Under the pieces are notes generated by a model. That model was not told where the DNA came from. It saw only the letters and a list, made by a program, of their open reading frames with translations, and did no database searches. A DNA stretch of 64,000 bases from Candidatus Flexifilum affinis (lineage in GTDB: Bacteria; Chloroflexota; Anaerolineae; Aggregatilineales; Phototrophicaceae), in NCBI GenBank assembly GCA_016713325.1, contig JADJPJ010000022.1, forward strand, positions 1-64,000. The letters are read 5' to 3'. Shown here piece after piece: positions 1 through 10,900 of this stretch. The position numbers and the translations under genes were made by a program. Position 1 is the first letter of the stretch; each line of letters starts with the position of its first letter.

Positions 1-108
1 GTGAGCCAGGCGTTCTGGCAGGAGCTGCGGCGGTTGGTCTCCGTGTTCGCGCGAAAAACCGGTGATGCGGATATCATCGACCTTATTGAAAACCGCGGGA
101 CGATGTGA
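1..108 (+). CDS. 3' end of an unidentified gene
   Basis: The window opens inside a reading frame that stays open for 35 codons and stops with TGA. The visible end is hydrophilic and helical-looking (it ends DLIENRGTM). Nothing in it identifies a family. The true start lies outside the window, although the first codon happens to be GTG. Confidence 0.4.
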   Translation: MSQAFWQELRRLVSVFARKTGDADIIDLIENRGTM

Positions 109-339
109 GCTGCGTTCGCGAGTGTGACCAGGAGCCAGCCTCCGGCGACTGATGCACGGCTGTATCCTCTTTGCCTGGAAGGGCACTCGTTAGTTGACGT
201 GACGGACTTCCCAGTTACACTGGAGAATATACGTCCTTCGGGAGCGGACCGGGTTGTCCAGCCCGAAAACCACGTCAGTCATCCGCAGCTTTCGGCCCAA
301 CTGTCCGCCCACGCCGATGCTGCCAGAGGATAATCATCG

Positions 340-2939
340 ATGAAGCACCCTCCCCTCATTCTCGGAATGCTAATCGCCCTGCTGTTCGGCGGATCGATTG
401 TCGATACGCACTCTCACGGCGTGCACGCCGTGTCCGCGCTCGGCGGGCGCTCAGGCGGCGCAGTGTGATGGGCCGGGTGTCGGCATCATCACAACCTTCG
501 CCGGCGGCGGTGTGGGGGATGGTGGATCTGCGTTGTCGGCATTCCTGAAGCCAATCGGTGTAGCGGCGGACGCGGACGGCGCGTTCTACATCGCCGACAG
601 CGAGAACCACCGCATCCGCCGGATCGGGACGCGGATCATCACGACCGTTGCCAGAAATGGGTCTCAAGGCTTCGGCGGCGACGGCGGTCCCGCGACGGCG
701 GCGGCGCTGCACAACCCAATTGGCGTGGCAGTCGGCCCAGACGGCGTGCTCTACATCGCCGACGCCCTGAACCACCGCATCCGTCGTGTCGATGTTGATG
801 GGGTGAACACGACGGTCGCCGGGAACGGTACACAAGGCTTCAGCGGCGATGGCGAGGCCGGCGTTAGCGGCGTCACTGGATTATCCGGAGAAGCGTCACA
901 GTCGGCCCGGACGGCACACTCTTCATCGCAGATTACTTTAACCAGCGCATCCCGCCGCATCCGGAACGGACGGCGTCATCACCACCGTCGCCGGGAACGG
1001 TTCACCCGGTCTTCGGCGGCGACGGCGGTCCCGCGACAGCGGCGGCGTTGCGTGGCCCGGCAGACGTGGCGGTCGGCCCGGACGGGCGCCTTACTTCGCC
1101 GACTCGCAGAACAGCCGCGTCCGTCGCGTTGGAGTGGATGGCATTATCACGACCGTCGCCGGGAATGGGACTTACGGTTTCAGCGGCGACGGCGGTTCCA
1201 CGACAACGGCGGCGCTGAATAGCCCACAAGGCGTGGCGTTCGACCCCGACGGCGCGCTCTACATCACAGACACCTACAACCACCGCATCCGCCGCGTCGG
1301 GACGGACGGCATTATTACGACTATTGCCGGAAATGGCTTTTTCGGTTTCAGCGGCGATGGGGGTCCGGCGACGGAGGCGGCGCTGTCGTCACCTTACAGC
1401 ATGGTGGTCGGCGGAGACGGTGCGCTCCTTCGCCGACTGGGACAGCCAGCGCATCCGCCGCGTTGGGATGGATGGAATCATCACCACCGTCGCTGGGTGG
1501 AACTGACTTCATCGGCGACGGCAGTGTGGCGACGCTGGCGCGGTTGAGCAGCCCATCCGAGATGATGGTTGGCCCGGATGGCGCGGTCTACATCGGTGAT
1601 ACCGCCAACTACCGCGTCCGCCGTGTTGGAGTGGATAGTATTATCACCACCGTCGCCGGGAACGGCACACCGGGCTTCAGCGGCGACGGCGGTCCGGCGA
1701 CGGCAGCGAGGCTGGTATTCGCCATGGCTTGGCGGGTCGGCACAGATGACGCGCTCTACATCGCTGACACCCCCAATCACCGCATCCGCCGGGTCGGCAC
1801 GGACGGAATCATCACCACCATCGCCGGGAATGGAACACAGGGCTTCAGCGGCGACGGCGGATCGGCGACGGCGGCGGCGCTGGCTTATCCAGCAGGGATA
1901 GTGGTTGGCATGGACGAGGTGCGCTCACTTCGCCGACACGGGCAATCACCGCATCCGCCGGGCCGGACAGACGGGATTATCACCACCGTCGCCGGGAATG
2001 GAACACAGGACTTCAGCGGCGACAACGGCCTCGCAACAGCGGCATCGTTTCAATTTCCGGGAGCCTGGCGTTCGACTCGGGGAACTCTCTACATCGCCGA
2101 CACGGGCAATCACCGCATCCGCCGTGTTGGGCCAGCCGGAATCATCACCACGGTTGCCGGGAATGGGTCACAAGGCTTCGGCGGCGACGGCGGACCAGCG
2201 ACAGAGGCATCCCTGGCTGTCCCAGCCGGTGTGGTATTCGGCCCGGACGGCGTGCTCTACATTGCCGACTGGGACAATCACCGCATCCGCCGTGTCGGGA
2301 CAGATGGGATCATCACAACCGTTGCCGGGAACGGCATTCCAGGCTTCGGCGGCGACGGCGGTCCGTCGACGGCGGCACGGCTCAATCTACCGGCAGACGT
2401 GGCGGTGGGTGCGGACGGCGCGCTCTACATCTCCGACTATTACAACGACCGCATCCGCCGCGTGGTGCTCGTTGAACCGGCGGCAGTGAATGCAGTACTG
2501 CTCCTTCAAGGGCGTCCGCCCGCTCCACATGACCAGTGGATCGCGCAGGTGACGGTCACGGTCGTGCCGTCGACTGGAGGGACTCCTGTTTTCCATGGCG
2601 CCATTACCACCGATGATGTGGGCGCGTTTTCCCATGCCTGACACCGGGCGACTACCGCATGCGGGTGCAGGGTGCCTCCAGCCTGGCGCGCGTCGTGAGA
2701 TCCTGCTGACCGCCGGCGACAACACCGTGAATGCCGGAACTCGTCGAGTGGCGACGCCAACCCAGGACAATGTCGTCAACATCAGCGATTTCTCGATGCT
2801 GGCGGCGGCCTTCCGGGTCCTGACTTCAGACGGCCCTGGCTTCGACGCCCGCGCTGATTTCAACGCTGACGGCGTCATCAGCATCAGCGACTTCTCGCTC
2901 CTGGCGAGCAGCTTTGCGCAGATGGGCGAAAGCCTGTAG
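340..2939 (+). pseudogene. Secreted NHL-repeat beta-propeller protein with dockerin-like C-terminus, frameshifted
   Basis: The ATG at 340 opens a signal-peptide-like segment (MKHPPLILGMLIALLFGG), which runs out of frame by about 465. About ten NHL-type repeats of roughly 56 residues follow, spread over different frames (about 455-880, 1134-1425, 1463-2640). Each repeat carries IITTVAGNG, then GFSGDGGPAT, then PDGxLYIADxxNHRIRRV. After about 2640 the frame changes again and the C-terminus (2700-2939) has two dockerin-like, calcium-loop-like segments, the second being DFNADGVISISDFSLL. NHL propellers are usually extracellular binding or scaffold domains, and dockerin-like tails mediate protein attachment. 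At least four indels are needed to restore one frame, so the gene is either decayed or badly sequenced. The repeat and dockerin assignment is firm; the function is not known. Confidence 0.75.
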
Positions 2940-3242
2940 CTCAGACGCGAAAGGCAGCAGCGATCCTCTCCGCCGCGCGCCTGTGACCATACGCAACGGG
3001 GATGCCCTGATGCTGCGGCTTCGCATTCTAGTTCATCCGAGGTGAATATCATGCCAGGAATACTTCCCGGTGGTGTGTCCGGATTGCAACATTTGAAGGA
3101 GAATTGGGCAACGCCATCTATACCTGCTCCGCCTATCCTAACGGAATTCCCGAGGAATTACCCGATGGTCAGGTCGACCATCGGCGGCCATACCCTGGCG
3201 ACCAGGGGATGCGATTCGAACCGAAAGACGGATACCAGGTTG
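2940..3242. other. Intergenic, no gene seen
   Basis: About 300 bases between the dockerin-like end and the next reading frame. I see no convincing ribosome site, terminator with a T tract, or coding pattern here. Confidence 0.4.
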
Positions 3243-3814
3243 ATGAGGACCGAGACGCAACACTCAGTGAATACTCCAAAGGATGCTTCCGGGTTCCAGC
3301 AGCTGTGGTTTCGTCATGCGGCCGTTGTGCAGGAATATGAAGCAGGACGTCTGACTCGGGAGGACGTGATCGAGCAACTGTCCGAATGGCTGCTTCAGGA
3401 CAAAGGCGAATACTACTGGACGGTGGTGTGGGCGACCCGGCAGTGGTTTCGGCTCTATGGCGACGTCTGGATGGAGACCGAACCGCTGTTCACGATGGAG
3501 GAGATCGAGGGGATGGAATCGCGCCGGAAGCCCTCTATGACGATTGGGGGGTGACTTTCCAGCCGGCGTCCCTGGTGCTGTTCGAAGATGAGGAACCTCT
3601 TCCGAAATGGATGCGCGACCTGAATGAGGCGCATGCCGCCGAGGCCGGGCGTGTCAATCGCCTGATCAAAGACCTGCTGGCAACACGATTGTCGAATGCC
3701 GAAGATGCCGGGACTCATCAACGGGGTTCAGGAGTTGAGGACGAAATGATCCCTCCGGGCGAATTGGTTTTGGAAGCGCTTAAATGGGATAATTCTGATT
3801 GTCATGTGCACTGA
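3243..3814 (+). pseudogene. Hypothetical acidic protein, one frameshift
   Basis: A reading frame from the ATG at 3243 gives a soluble, acidic and tryptophan-rich protein (for example DKGEYYWTVVWATRQWF). It stops early at 3554. From about 3520 the same style continues in another frame (ALYDDWGVTFQPASLVLFED ...) to 3814. One single-base indel near 3520 would join them into a protein of about 190 residues. I do not recognise the family. The size, acidity and position before other small unknown proteins resemble immunity-type genes of toxin loci, but this is a guess. Confidence 0.4.
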
Positions 3815-3832
3815 TGCGTTGGGAGGACTCAA

Positions 3833-3925
3833 ATGTACCTGTTCCTTGGGCTGTTCTCTTTGATTCTTGGCATGGTCTATATGTTTTCTCGCACTGGTGC
3901 GGGAACTAGGTTACCAGATACATGA
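3833..3925 (+). CDS. Possible 30-residue single-pass membrane peptide
   Basis: A short frame (MYLFLGLFSLILGMVYMF, then a polar tail) starts 7 bases after a good GGGAGGA ribosome site and 18 bases after the preceding gene. It would form one membrane helix. It could be a genuine small protein or the start of a broken gene. Only the ribosome site and hydrophobicity support it. Confidence 0.35.
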   Translation: MYLFLGLFSLILGMVYMFSRTGAGTRLPDT

Positions 3926-4012
3926 CGCGATATAAGGTTGCTCAAAGGGGGGAGAACCTCCTTTCATGAAGGACAGTTTTGAATCCTCCTTGGGCTGGTT
4001 TTCTTAGCTGCA

Positions 4013-4186
4013 ATGAACCTCACCATGACCATCGACACCCCTGCATCCACCGTCCATCTGCCTTCCATTGAGATCGCCATGCTGTCCCTGGAGATGGAGA
4101 GGCTGAGTCAGTATTTTGAGGGCTATGCCAGTCAGCGCACTGTTGGCATCCTGAAGGAACGCGAGCCCTTTTTCCTCTCCAGTTGA
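4013..4186 (+). CDS. Small hypothetical protein (57 aa)
   Basis: The frame encodes a mildly amphipathic peptide with a helical centre (IEIAMLSLEMERLSQYFEGY). No clear ribosome site is visible. It may be the N-terminal part of a broken gene that continues in the frame downstream at 4224-4430. Family unknown. Confidence 0.3.
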   Translation: MNLTMTIDTPASTVHLPSIEIAMLSLEMERLSQYFEGYASQRTVGILKEREPFFLSS

Positions 4187-4223
4187 GGTTTTATTGCCAA
4201 CTCCTGGGCGGCGAGGTCGCAGT

Positions 4224-4430
4224 ATGCGACCCGGCCAATTTGAGGACTTGTGCAGTGAAGCGACCTTGCGCTTTATGCTGCGCAATGTCACCGATGGCAG
4301 TAGATCCGGAGGTTACGTTGGCGCAGAAGGTCGGATCGAGTTGTCACAGATTCCGGTCGCTGGTTCGCTATCTCCAAACACTGCTTCTGCCGTAATCACG
4401 TTGCGCCGTTCAAAGCCCGATCGGTTATGA
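4224..4430 (+). CDS. Small hypothetical protein (68 aa)
   Basis: The frame starts at ATG 4224, a few bases after GCGAGG, and its TGA overlaps the ATG at 4427 (ATGA overlap), which suggests translational coupling with the next frame. The product (MRPGQFEDLCSEATLRF ...) matches nothing I recognise. It may be the C-terminal part of a frameshifted gene beginning at 4013. Confidence 0.3.
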   Translation: MRPGQFEDLCSEATLRFMLRNVTDGSRSGGYVGAEGRIELSQIPVAGSLSPNTASAVITLRRSKPDRL

Positions 4431-4456
4431 TGAGGCGGACACCCCTTGGAGACTCG

Positions 4457-4801
4457 ATGATGATCAATTCTCAAAAAGCATATGCCATTTGCTTTCGGTT
4501 TTTGGACGAATTCTGGGAAATCAACAAAGCTTTGTACGACGATGATCTTCCGGGTCTGTTAGGCGATATGCAACTCTTGACAGATGGATCTCCTATGGAT
4601 GCCGCTTTAGCGGATGATTGGAAAGAGGCAACGCTGAAGCAAGAGGAAATGAGCATCGATTTTGCGTTCGAGGCGATGCTGCGATTTCTGAGAATCTTCA
4701 TTGATCTTGGTGAAGCCGACACAAAAGATATTACTAGAGTGGTTCAACATGTCGAGTCTAATCGCTCCGGTGGCCTTTGCCAGCTGGGTGAAGTTGGCTA
4801 A
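4457..4801 (+). CDS. Hypothetical acidic protein (114 aa)
   Basis: The product is acidic and all-helical in appearance (AICFRFLDEFWEIN, then DDLPGLLGDMQLL, then a C-terminal helix with FEAMLRFLRIFIDLG). ATG 4457 is preferred because GGAG lies 7 bases upstream; an in-frame ATG at 4427 would add ten residues. Small proteins of this shape (a WEIN-like helix, a GDMQLL segment and a DDW motif) recur as immunity-like or orphan genes in bacteria, but I cannot name the family. Lower GC than its neighbours hints at transfer. Confidence 0.5.
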   Translation: MMINSQKAYAICFRFLDEFWEINKALYDDDLPGLLGDMQLLTDGSPMDAALADDWKEATLKQEEMSIDFAFEAMLRFLRIFIDLGEADTKDITRVVQHVESNRSGGLCQLGEVG

Positions 4802-4991
4802 CACCTCAACAGGATGAGCGTAACGCGAGGGTTGACATGCGCCTGAGTCCAAATGACGATCCAATTCCAGAGAATCGGTGGGTCACGTCAAGGCGTAGAA
4901 GAGTAGGTTCGAACCGCTTCAAATGCAACGAAAAGCCCGCCAGGTGGTCTGCGCGGGTTCTGGCGTGGCTGCTTACCCAGGAGGGAACACG

Positions 4992-6165
4992 ATGTCGGGC
5001 GCGGTGACTATCCGGAAGGTCGAAAGTGAGCGCGACTTCCGGGCCTTCTTCGAGTTCCCCTGGCAGGTGTACAAGCAGGATCCGCACTGGGTGCCGCCGC
5101 TGCTGTCGATGCGCCGCGACCTCCTGGACCAGAAGAAGAACCCGGACTGGAAAACGATGCAAGGGGATTATTTCGCGGCGTGGCGCGGCGACCAGATCGT
5201 CGGCACGATCGCCGCGTACGTCAACCCGCAGCACAACCAGGCCAACCACGAGAATGTCGGCTGGTTCGGGGCCTTTGAGGTGTACGACGATCAGGAAGCG
5301 GCCAGCGCTCTGCTGGCAACCGCCGCCGACTGGTTGCGCTCCGGGGGCCTCGACGCGATTGTCGGCCCGCAGACCTTCACCACGCACGGGGATTACGGCC
5401 TGCTGGTGGAGGGCTTCATGCGCCCGGTCCTGCTGATGCCATACAACTACTCGTACTATCAGAAGCTGATCGAGGGCGCGGGGTTCCACAAACGCGAAGA
5501 CCTCTTCAGCTTCCATGCCGATCGTGCGCTCGCCCGGCAGATCGGCCTCTCGGACCGCCTGCATCGGTTGTCGGACGCCGTCACGAAGCGCTACAAGATC
5601 ACCGTGCGGCCTTTCGATCGAAGCCGGGTACGCGAGGAATTCTCGCTGTTCAAGGACATCTACAACGACGCCTGGGCCGACACCTGGGGGCATGCCGATG
5701 TCTCCGGCCGAACTGGACGATCTGGTCAAGAAGTCTCAGCCGTTTCTTCCGATCCCGACTTTGCCTTCTTCGCCACGTCGGGACGATCCCGCCGGCTTCG
5801 TGATGGGCATCCCGGACTACAACCAGATCTCAAAACGCCGCGCCGCGCCCGGCGTGCCGGAGTTCGTCACCCTGGCCCGCGCGCTCTGGCACTGGAAGGT
5901 GCGCCGATCGATCGACTGGATCCGCATCGCGCTGCTGGGCGTCAAACATGCGTACCGCGAAAAAGGGGTGGATGTGGCGCTCTACGGCACCATCCTGGAG
6001 GCGTGCCTGCATTCCTCGCGCATCGAGCACACCGACAGCGGTTGGGTGGGAGAAGGCAACACGCGCATGGTGCGGGTGGCTCAGAACCTGGGGCTGGAGC
6101 TCTGCAGAGGCACCGCCTATACGAGAAACACTTCGCAGACTCAACACCTAGAGGTGCGCTCATGA
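4992..6165 (+). pseudogene. GNAT-like N-acetyltransferase, frameshifted
   Basis: ATG 4992 follows CAGGAGGGA. The first 235 or so codons read clearly (VTIRKVESERDFRAFFEFPW; PHWVPPL; DAIVGPQTFTTHGDYGLL). They match the long (about 380 aa) GNAT-superfamily proteins that start with IRKVxxxxDxxxFxxFPW and act as putative N-acyltransferases of unknown substrate. Between about 5700 and 5790 the frame changes at least three times: ADTWGH, then PMSPAELDDLVKKSQPF, then DPDFAFFATSG, then DDPAGFVMGIPDYNQ. The rest is read to 6165 in the last frame. The stop overlaps the next start (ATGA), so the two genes look coupled. The indels are close together and may be sequencing errors. Confidence 0.7.
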
Positions 6166-7244
6166 AACCGAGGCCCCATTACCGGCGTTTTGTGCTCGGC
6201 GTATTCTTCGCCTTCCTGCTGCTCCACCAGGCCGACCGGTTGGTGATCGGGCAGGTGCTCCAGGATTTGCAGCGCGATTTTCAGCATCGACGACGCCGTT
6301 ACAGCCTGGTGTCGGATTACTTCGGCCCGGCGATGCGCGGCAAGGTCAACGGCCTGCTGCAAATCACCGGTCCCGTCGGTTCGATTCTGAGTCTGGTGCT
6401 GGTGCTGGCGCTGCGCGACACGATCGGCTGGCGCAATATCTTCCTGCTGACCGGCGGCCTGGGTCTGGCCGTCGGCCTGCTCATCCTGTTCGGCGTTCGG
6501 GATGTGCCGCGCGGCAACTCGGAACCGGAGATGCAGGGTCTGAGCGATGTCCCGACGTTCAAGTTTGAATGGGCGGCGCTGCGTAAGCTCCTGCGGCGCC
6601 GGTCGATTCTGCCGCTTTTCCTGCAGGGCTTCTTCGGCGTGTTCCCCTTCACCGTGATCGAGTTCTGGTTCTTCACCTACCTGGGACGAGAACGGGGCTA
6701 TGAAGAAGGCGTGGTGGTGGCGATCATGGTGGCCGCCGCGCTGAGCATGTCGCTCGGGGCGATCACCGGCGGCGCCCTGGGCGATGCGCTGTACCGGCGG
6801 ACCCGACGGGGGCGGCTGCTGGTCTGCCTGATCGGGGTGACCGCCGGCGCGGTCCTGCTGGCCGTGACGCTGACCCTGCCGGTCGAGACCAACCCGCTCG
6901 TCTTCGGGGTGATGCTGGCGATTACGGCGTTCTTTACCCTGTTCTCCGGACCGAATATCGTCGCCACCCTGTACGACATCACCCTGCCCGAAGTGCGCAG
7001 CACGACGTTGGCGGTGCAGTATTTCATCGAGAATGCCGGCGCAGCGACGGCGCCGCTGATCGTGGGCGCGCTGTCGACGCAGATCGGGCTGAGCAGCGCC
7101 ATCCTGCTGATCAGCGTGGGGACGCTGTGCGCCTGCGCCGTGTTCCTGCTCCTGGCCGTCGCGCGCATCCCGCAGGATGTGGGGGTGCTGCGTCAGGAGA
7201 TGCGCGAACGCGCCGCAGCGGTGGCGGCCCGCCCGCTGCCGTGA
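6162..7244 (+). CDS. Major facilitator superfamily transporter, internally deleted
   Basis: The gene starts in an ATGA overlap with the preceding GNAT gene. The product begins with a normal first membrane helix (FVLGVFFAFLLLHQADRLVIGQV). After LQRDF it jumps through an arginine-rich stretch (QHRRRRY) straight to YSLVSDYFGPAMRGKVNGLLQ, a segment that normally follows transmembrane helix 4 in this family. About 75 residues (helices 2-4) are missing. The bases around 6285-6300 can be read as SIDDAV in another frame, so the deletion is joined to small indels. Helices 5-12 look intact, with cytoplasmic RRTRRGRLL. In this form it is unlikely to transport. Assembly error and real decay are both possible. 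Confidence 0.7.
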   Translation: MKPRPHYRRFVLGVFFAFLLLHQADRLVIGQVLQDLQRDFQHRRRRYSLVSDYFGPAMRGKVNGLLQITGPVGSILSLVLVLALRDTIGWRNIFLLTGGLGLAVGLLILFGVRDVPRGNSEPEMQGLSDVPTFKFEWAALRKLLRRRSILPLFLQGFFGVFPFTVIEFWFFTYLGRERGYEEGVVVAIMVAAALSMSLGAITGGALGDALYRRTRRGRLLVCLIGVTAGAVLLAVTLTLPVETNPLVFGVMLAITAFFTLFSGPNIVATLYDITLPEVRSTTLAVQYFIENAGAATAPLIVGALSTQIGLSSAILLISVGTLCACAVFLLLAVARIPQDVGVLRQEMRERAAAVAARPLP

Positions 7245-7265
7245 GGGAGAAATCCTGTTCAACTG

Positions 7266-7344
7266 ACCCTCACCCCGACCTGCGGTCGTGCCCTCTCCCG
7301 TGTCACGGGAGAGGGCGGCTAAGCGAAGCGCAGCCGGTGAGGGT
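7266..7344. repeat. Nested palindrome (family A), possible transcription stop
   Basis: An outer pair ACCCTCACC / GGTGAGGGT encloses a perfect inner hairpin at 7291-7315 (CCCTCTCCCGTG, T, CACGGGAGAGGG). It lies just after the MFS gene and belongs to the same REP-like family as the copies at 33-41 kb. Confidence 0.7.
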
Positions 7345-7401
7345 CAACGGCATGGGCTTATCCATAATTCGCGTTAAGTTGGAATACTCAGGAGGACCAT
7401 C

Positions 7402-7736
7402 GTGGCCGACTCACGTATTCAGATTGTCGTCGGCGTACCGGGATCGCATCTGGACGCCCTGTTGGAGGCCCTGCTGCCGCCGGCGCCGGGGAGATCGGCA
7501 ATTACACCCACTGCTCGTACACCGTCGTCGGCACCGGGCGCTTCAAGCCCAATGCGCAGGCGAACCCGGCGATCGGGGAGCGCAGCACAATCAACGCGGT
7601 CGAAGAATATCGCGTCGAGACGATCTGCGAACGCGACCGGGTGAAGGGGGTGATTCAGGCCATCCGCCGCGCTCATCCCTACGAGGAGCCGCTGCTCTAT
7701 CTGCTCCCCCTGCTCGACGAGTCGGATTTCACGTAA
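7402..7736 (+). pseudogene. YqfO/CutA-like NIF3-associated domain protein, one frameshift
   Basis: GTG 7402 follows CAGGAGGACC. The first 28 residues (MADSRIQIVVGVPGSHLDAL) are in one frame. Near 7485-7492 the frame must shift by one base to give GEIGNYTHCSYTVVGTGRF, then ERSTINAVEEYRVE and RRAHPYEEPLLYLLPL. GNYxxCSYxxxGxGxFxP and AHPYEEPxxxxxP are hallmarks of the small YqfO domain found in NIF3 proteins and as stand-alone proteins of about 110 residues with a CutA-like fold. Stand-alone versions are presumed metal- or ligand-binding. The repaired length (about 111 aa) fits the family. The indel sits in a GC-rich repeat, where sequencing errors are common. Confidence 0.75.
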
Positions 7737-7788
7737 CGGCGGCCTGTGCCAGCGATGCGCCCCTGGGGCTCAGGGGCGGTTCACGAGC

Positions 7789-7808
7789 GGGCGGTTCGCG
7801 AACCGCCC
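7789..7808. repeat. Perfect 20-bp palindrome
   Basis: GGGCGGTTCGCGAACCGCCC reads the same on both strands. It lies in the 190-base gap between the YqfO-like gene and the STAND gene. The second half extends into CCTACGG, the same edge seen in the TAGGGACG repeats at 35-41 kb, so it is probably a member of that intergenic family. Confidence 0.7.
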
Positions 7809-7926
7809 CTACGGTCAGCAAATTTGAAGCGATTGCTTCGCCTGTCACGGCCGAAGGTTGTGCGCTGCGCGCAACTCAGTGTAGACTTTTTGGTGTCCCG
7901 AAACTCTGAGCAGAAAGCCTGTTGAA

Positions 7927-10900
7927 ATGGCCAATCTGGCTGCCGGCTTCCAATCCCTGCCCACCGAGTTCCAGAACGCCGTCCACATCGCCCAGGAACG
8001 GAACCGAATTACGATCACGCCGCTGCAGACGCTTGCCGGCGGCTGGTCTGGCGCGTTGATCTACCTGGTCAGCGTTGCCGCTCACCATTCCGACAGCGTC
8101 CAGCATCTGGTCCTCAAGCTGGATCGCAAGAACGAGAAATCGCAGTCGGACGAATTCCTGCGCCATGAAGCCGCACTGCGACAGTCGCCCCCAGGGTTCG
8201 CCGAACAGCACATGGCGCGAATGGCCTTCGAACGAGTCGAAGCCGACGGCGTGCTGGCGATCTTCTACGCCATTGCCGGTCAGTCGCTTCACCGGTACAA
8301 AACGCTCTCGTCGTACGAAACGCAAAGTCAGGTCGAAACGATCTTCGCTGCCACGTATCAGCATGTGCTCGACGACTGGAACGCGGCGCGCAGCTTCGAG
8401 CAGGTGGTGCATCCCACTGCGCTGCTGGAACGCTGGCTCAGTTTCCGTCTGAAACCGGGCAGTAATATCGAGAAATTCCTCGAAACCGGCTGTCACTTCC
8501 CGCCTGAAACGGCCGGCTTTCTGGTGCAGGGGACCATATTGCCAAACCCCTGGCCTATGCGCGCCACCCGCAATGGTGGGGAACGGCGCGCCCATCGACG
8601 CGGCCATCGGGCTCCAGCATGGCGATCTCAATACCGGCAATGTCCTGGTCAGGTTTGGCAGGATGACGCGACCCTTGACGGCTACTACCTGATCGACTTC
8701 GCCCTCTTCAAGGAACAGATGCCCCTCGTGTTCGATCTGCGCTACCTGGAGATGTCCACCCTGATCCTCCGGCAGTCGCAGGTCTCGTTCGCCAGGCTGG
8801 TCGATCTCATCGTCCGCCTGGCCGGGTCCGACAGCATCGACCCGCAGGACGTTCCCATCGACGTCGCCGGGGTGGCCGCGGTGATCGGAACGGCGCGCCG
8901 GTCGTATGAGCACTGGGTGGACGCGTATTATCCCAGTCTGCACGACGACCTGTGGGGGCAGTACTGGCTGGCGGGGGCAGCGGCGGGTCTGGCCTACAGC
9001 CACAAAGCGAGCATCCCCTGGGAGCAGCGGCTGGCGGGACCTTTACGCGGCGGCCAATCTGAACCGTTACTGCTCTCGCTTTGGTCTGACTTCACCGGCA
9101 GAAGCGCGGCAGCTTTTTGACCCGACGCAGCTCTCCCAGTCGGCTCAGATCGCGGCGCGCAGCGTTCCGAACAATCTGCCGGCTCAGGTGACGACGCTGA
9201 TCGGGCGCGAGGCGGAAACCGCCGCTGTGCGGGATCTGCTGGCAGCGGGCGAGGTCCGACTGGTGACGCTGACCGGCCCTGGCGGCGTGGGCAAGACCCG
9301 GCTGAGTCTGGAAGTCGCCGCCGGCATCCGCGATCTCCTTCGTGGACGGCGTCTTCTTCATCCCGCTGGCGGATATCACCGATCCGGAGCGGGTGGTGTC
9401 CAGAATTGCGCAGACGATGCAGGTTCGGGAAGGCGGCGATCAACCGCCGATCGAGACGGTCAAGGGCTTCCTGCGGGACAAATCGGTGCTGCTGGTGCTG
9501 GACAACTTCGAGCAGGTGGCGGCGGCTGCCCCGATCATCACCGACCTGCTGACCGCCTCGGCACGGCTCAAGGTGCTGGTCACCAGCCGCGTGACGCTGC
9601 AAGTGACGGGCGAACACGAACTTGCCGTGCCGCCGCTGGCGGTGCCAAAACCGGCCCGAATGCCGGATCTGGAGCGATTGGGCAAGAACGAGTCCATCCG
9701 GTTGTTCGTCGAGCGAGCCCAGGCGGTGAACTCGAAATTCGCGCTGACGGAGGAAAACGCGACGGCCGTCGCCGAGATCTGCGAGCGCCTGGATGGGCTG
9801 CCGCTGGCCATCGAACTGGCCGCGGCGCGGACGAAGCTGCTGCCGCCTCAGGCCATGCTGAGTCGGTTGGACCATCGGCTGGAACTGCTCACCGGCGGGG
9901 CGCGCGATCTCCCGCTCCGGCAGCAGTCGCTGCGCAATTCGCTCGATCTCAGCTACAGCCTGCTGCGCCCCGAAGAACAGACGCTGCTGGCCCGTCTGGG
10001 AGTCTTCGGCGGGGGGTGCACGCTGGAAGCTGCCGAAGCAGTCTGCAACGCCGACGGCAGCCTCGATCTGCTCGAAGGACTGTCCGCGCTGATCAACAAC
10101 AGTCTGCTGCGCCCGGAGGACGGTGCGGAGGGGCAGCCGCGCTTCCGCATGCTGGAAAGCATCCGTGAATATGCGCTGGAGCGACTGGAGGAGCGCGCCG
10201 AACTGGCCGCGCTGCAGAAGGCACATGCCTACTACTTTTTCTCAACCATCGCCAGTGACGCCAGCACTAAGCTGTACACACGGGAGAGTCTGATCTGGCT
10301 GAACTGGCTTGAAAGCGAACACGCCAACATTGACGCGGCGCTGACCTGGGGGTTGTCCAATGCCTCCGCAGCCGAACTTGTGTCCTCCGTCATTTATGAG
10401 CTCACCTGGTACTGGTACCGCCGCGGCTATCTGAATGAGGGGCGGACCTGGTGCGAGCGGGTGCTGAACTCGCCTCTGGCAGGAGAATCAACGCCGCACC
10501 GTGCCTGGGCGCTGCTGAGCAGTATGGTGCTGGCTATCTGGCAGGGCGACCTGAACACGGCGTTGGCCAGGGGCGAAGCCGGCCTTGAACTGGCCCGCCA
10601 GTTGGAAGATTCCAGTGCGGTAGCGATGGGATTGATGAATCTCGGCGTGGCGAACATCAACCGCGGTCACGATGCCACCGCCTATGAGCCGCTGAAGCAG
10701 GCGGAGGCGATGTTCAGAACGACCGGAAACGCTTTCTTCTACCCGGTGACACTCGTGCATCTGGGCAATATCTCGCTGGGCCTGGGCAACCCTGCCGAGG
10801 CGCGCGACTGGCTCGAAAAGGCCCATGCCGCCAGCCGCAGTCTGGGGGAAGGCTGGGTGGAGTCCTTCGTCCTGAACAACCTCGGAGAGGTCGCGCGCGT

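Noticed and set aside
124-333. 69-codon frame before the NHL gene
   Set aside because: No ribosome site, no conserved pattern and an odd composition; not supported.
8994-10226. 410-codon minus-strand frame opposite the STAND gene
   Set aside because: Composition (Q/R/P rich) is that of a shadow frame, and the plus strand carries P-loop and Walker B motifs.
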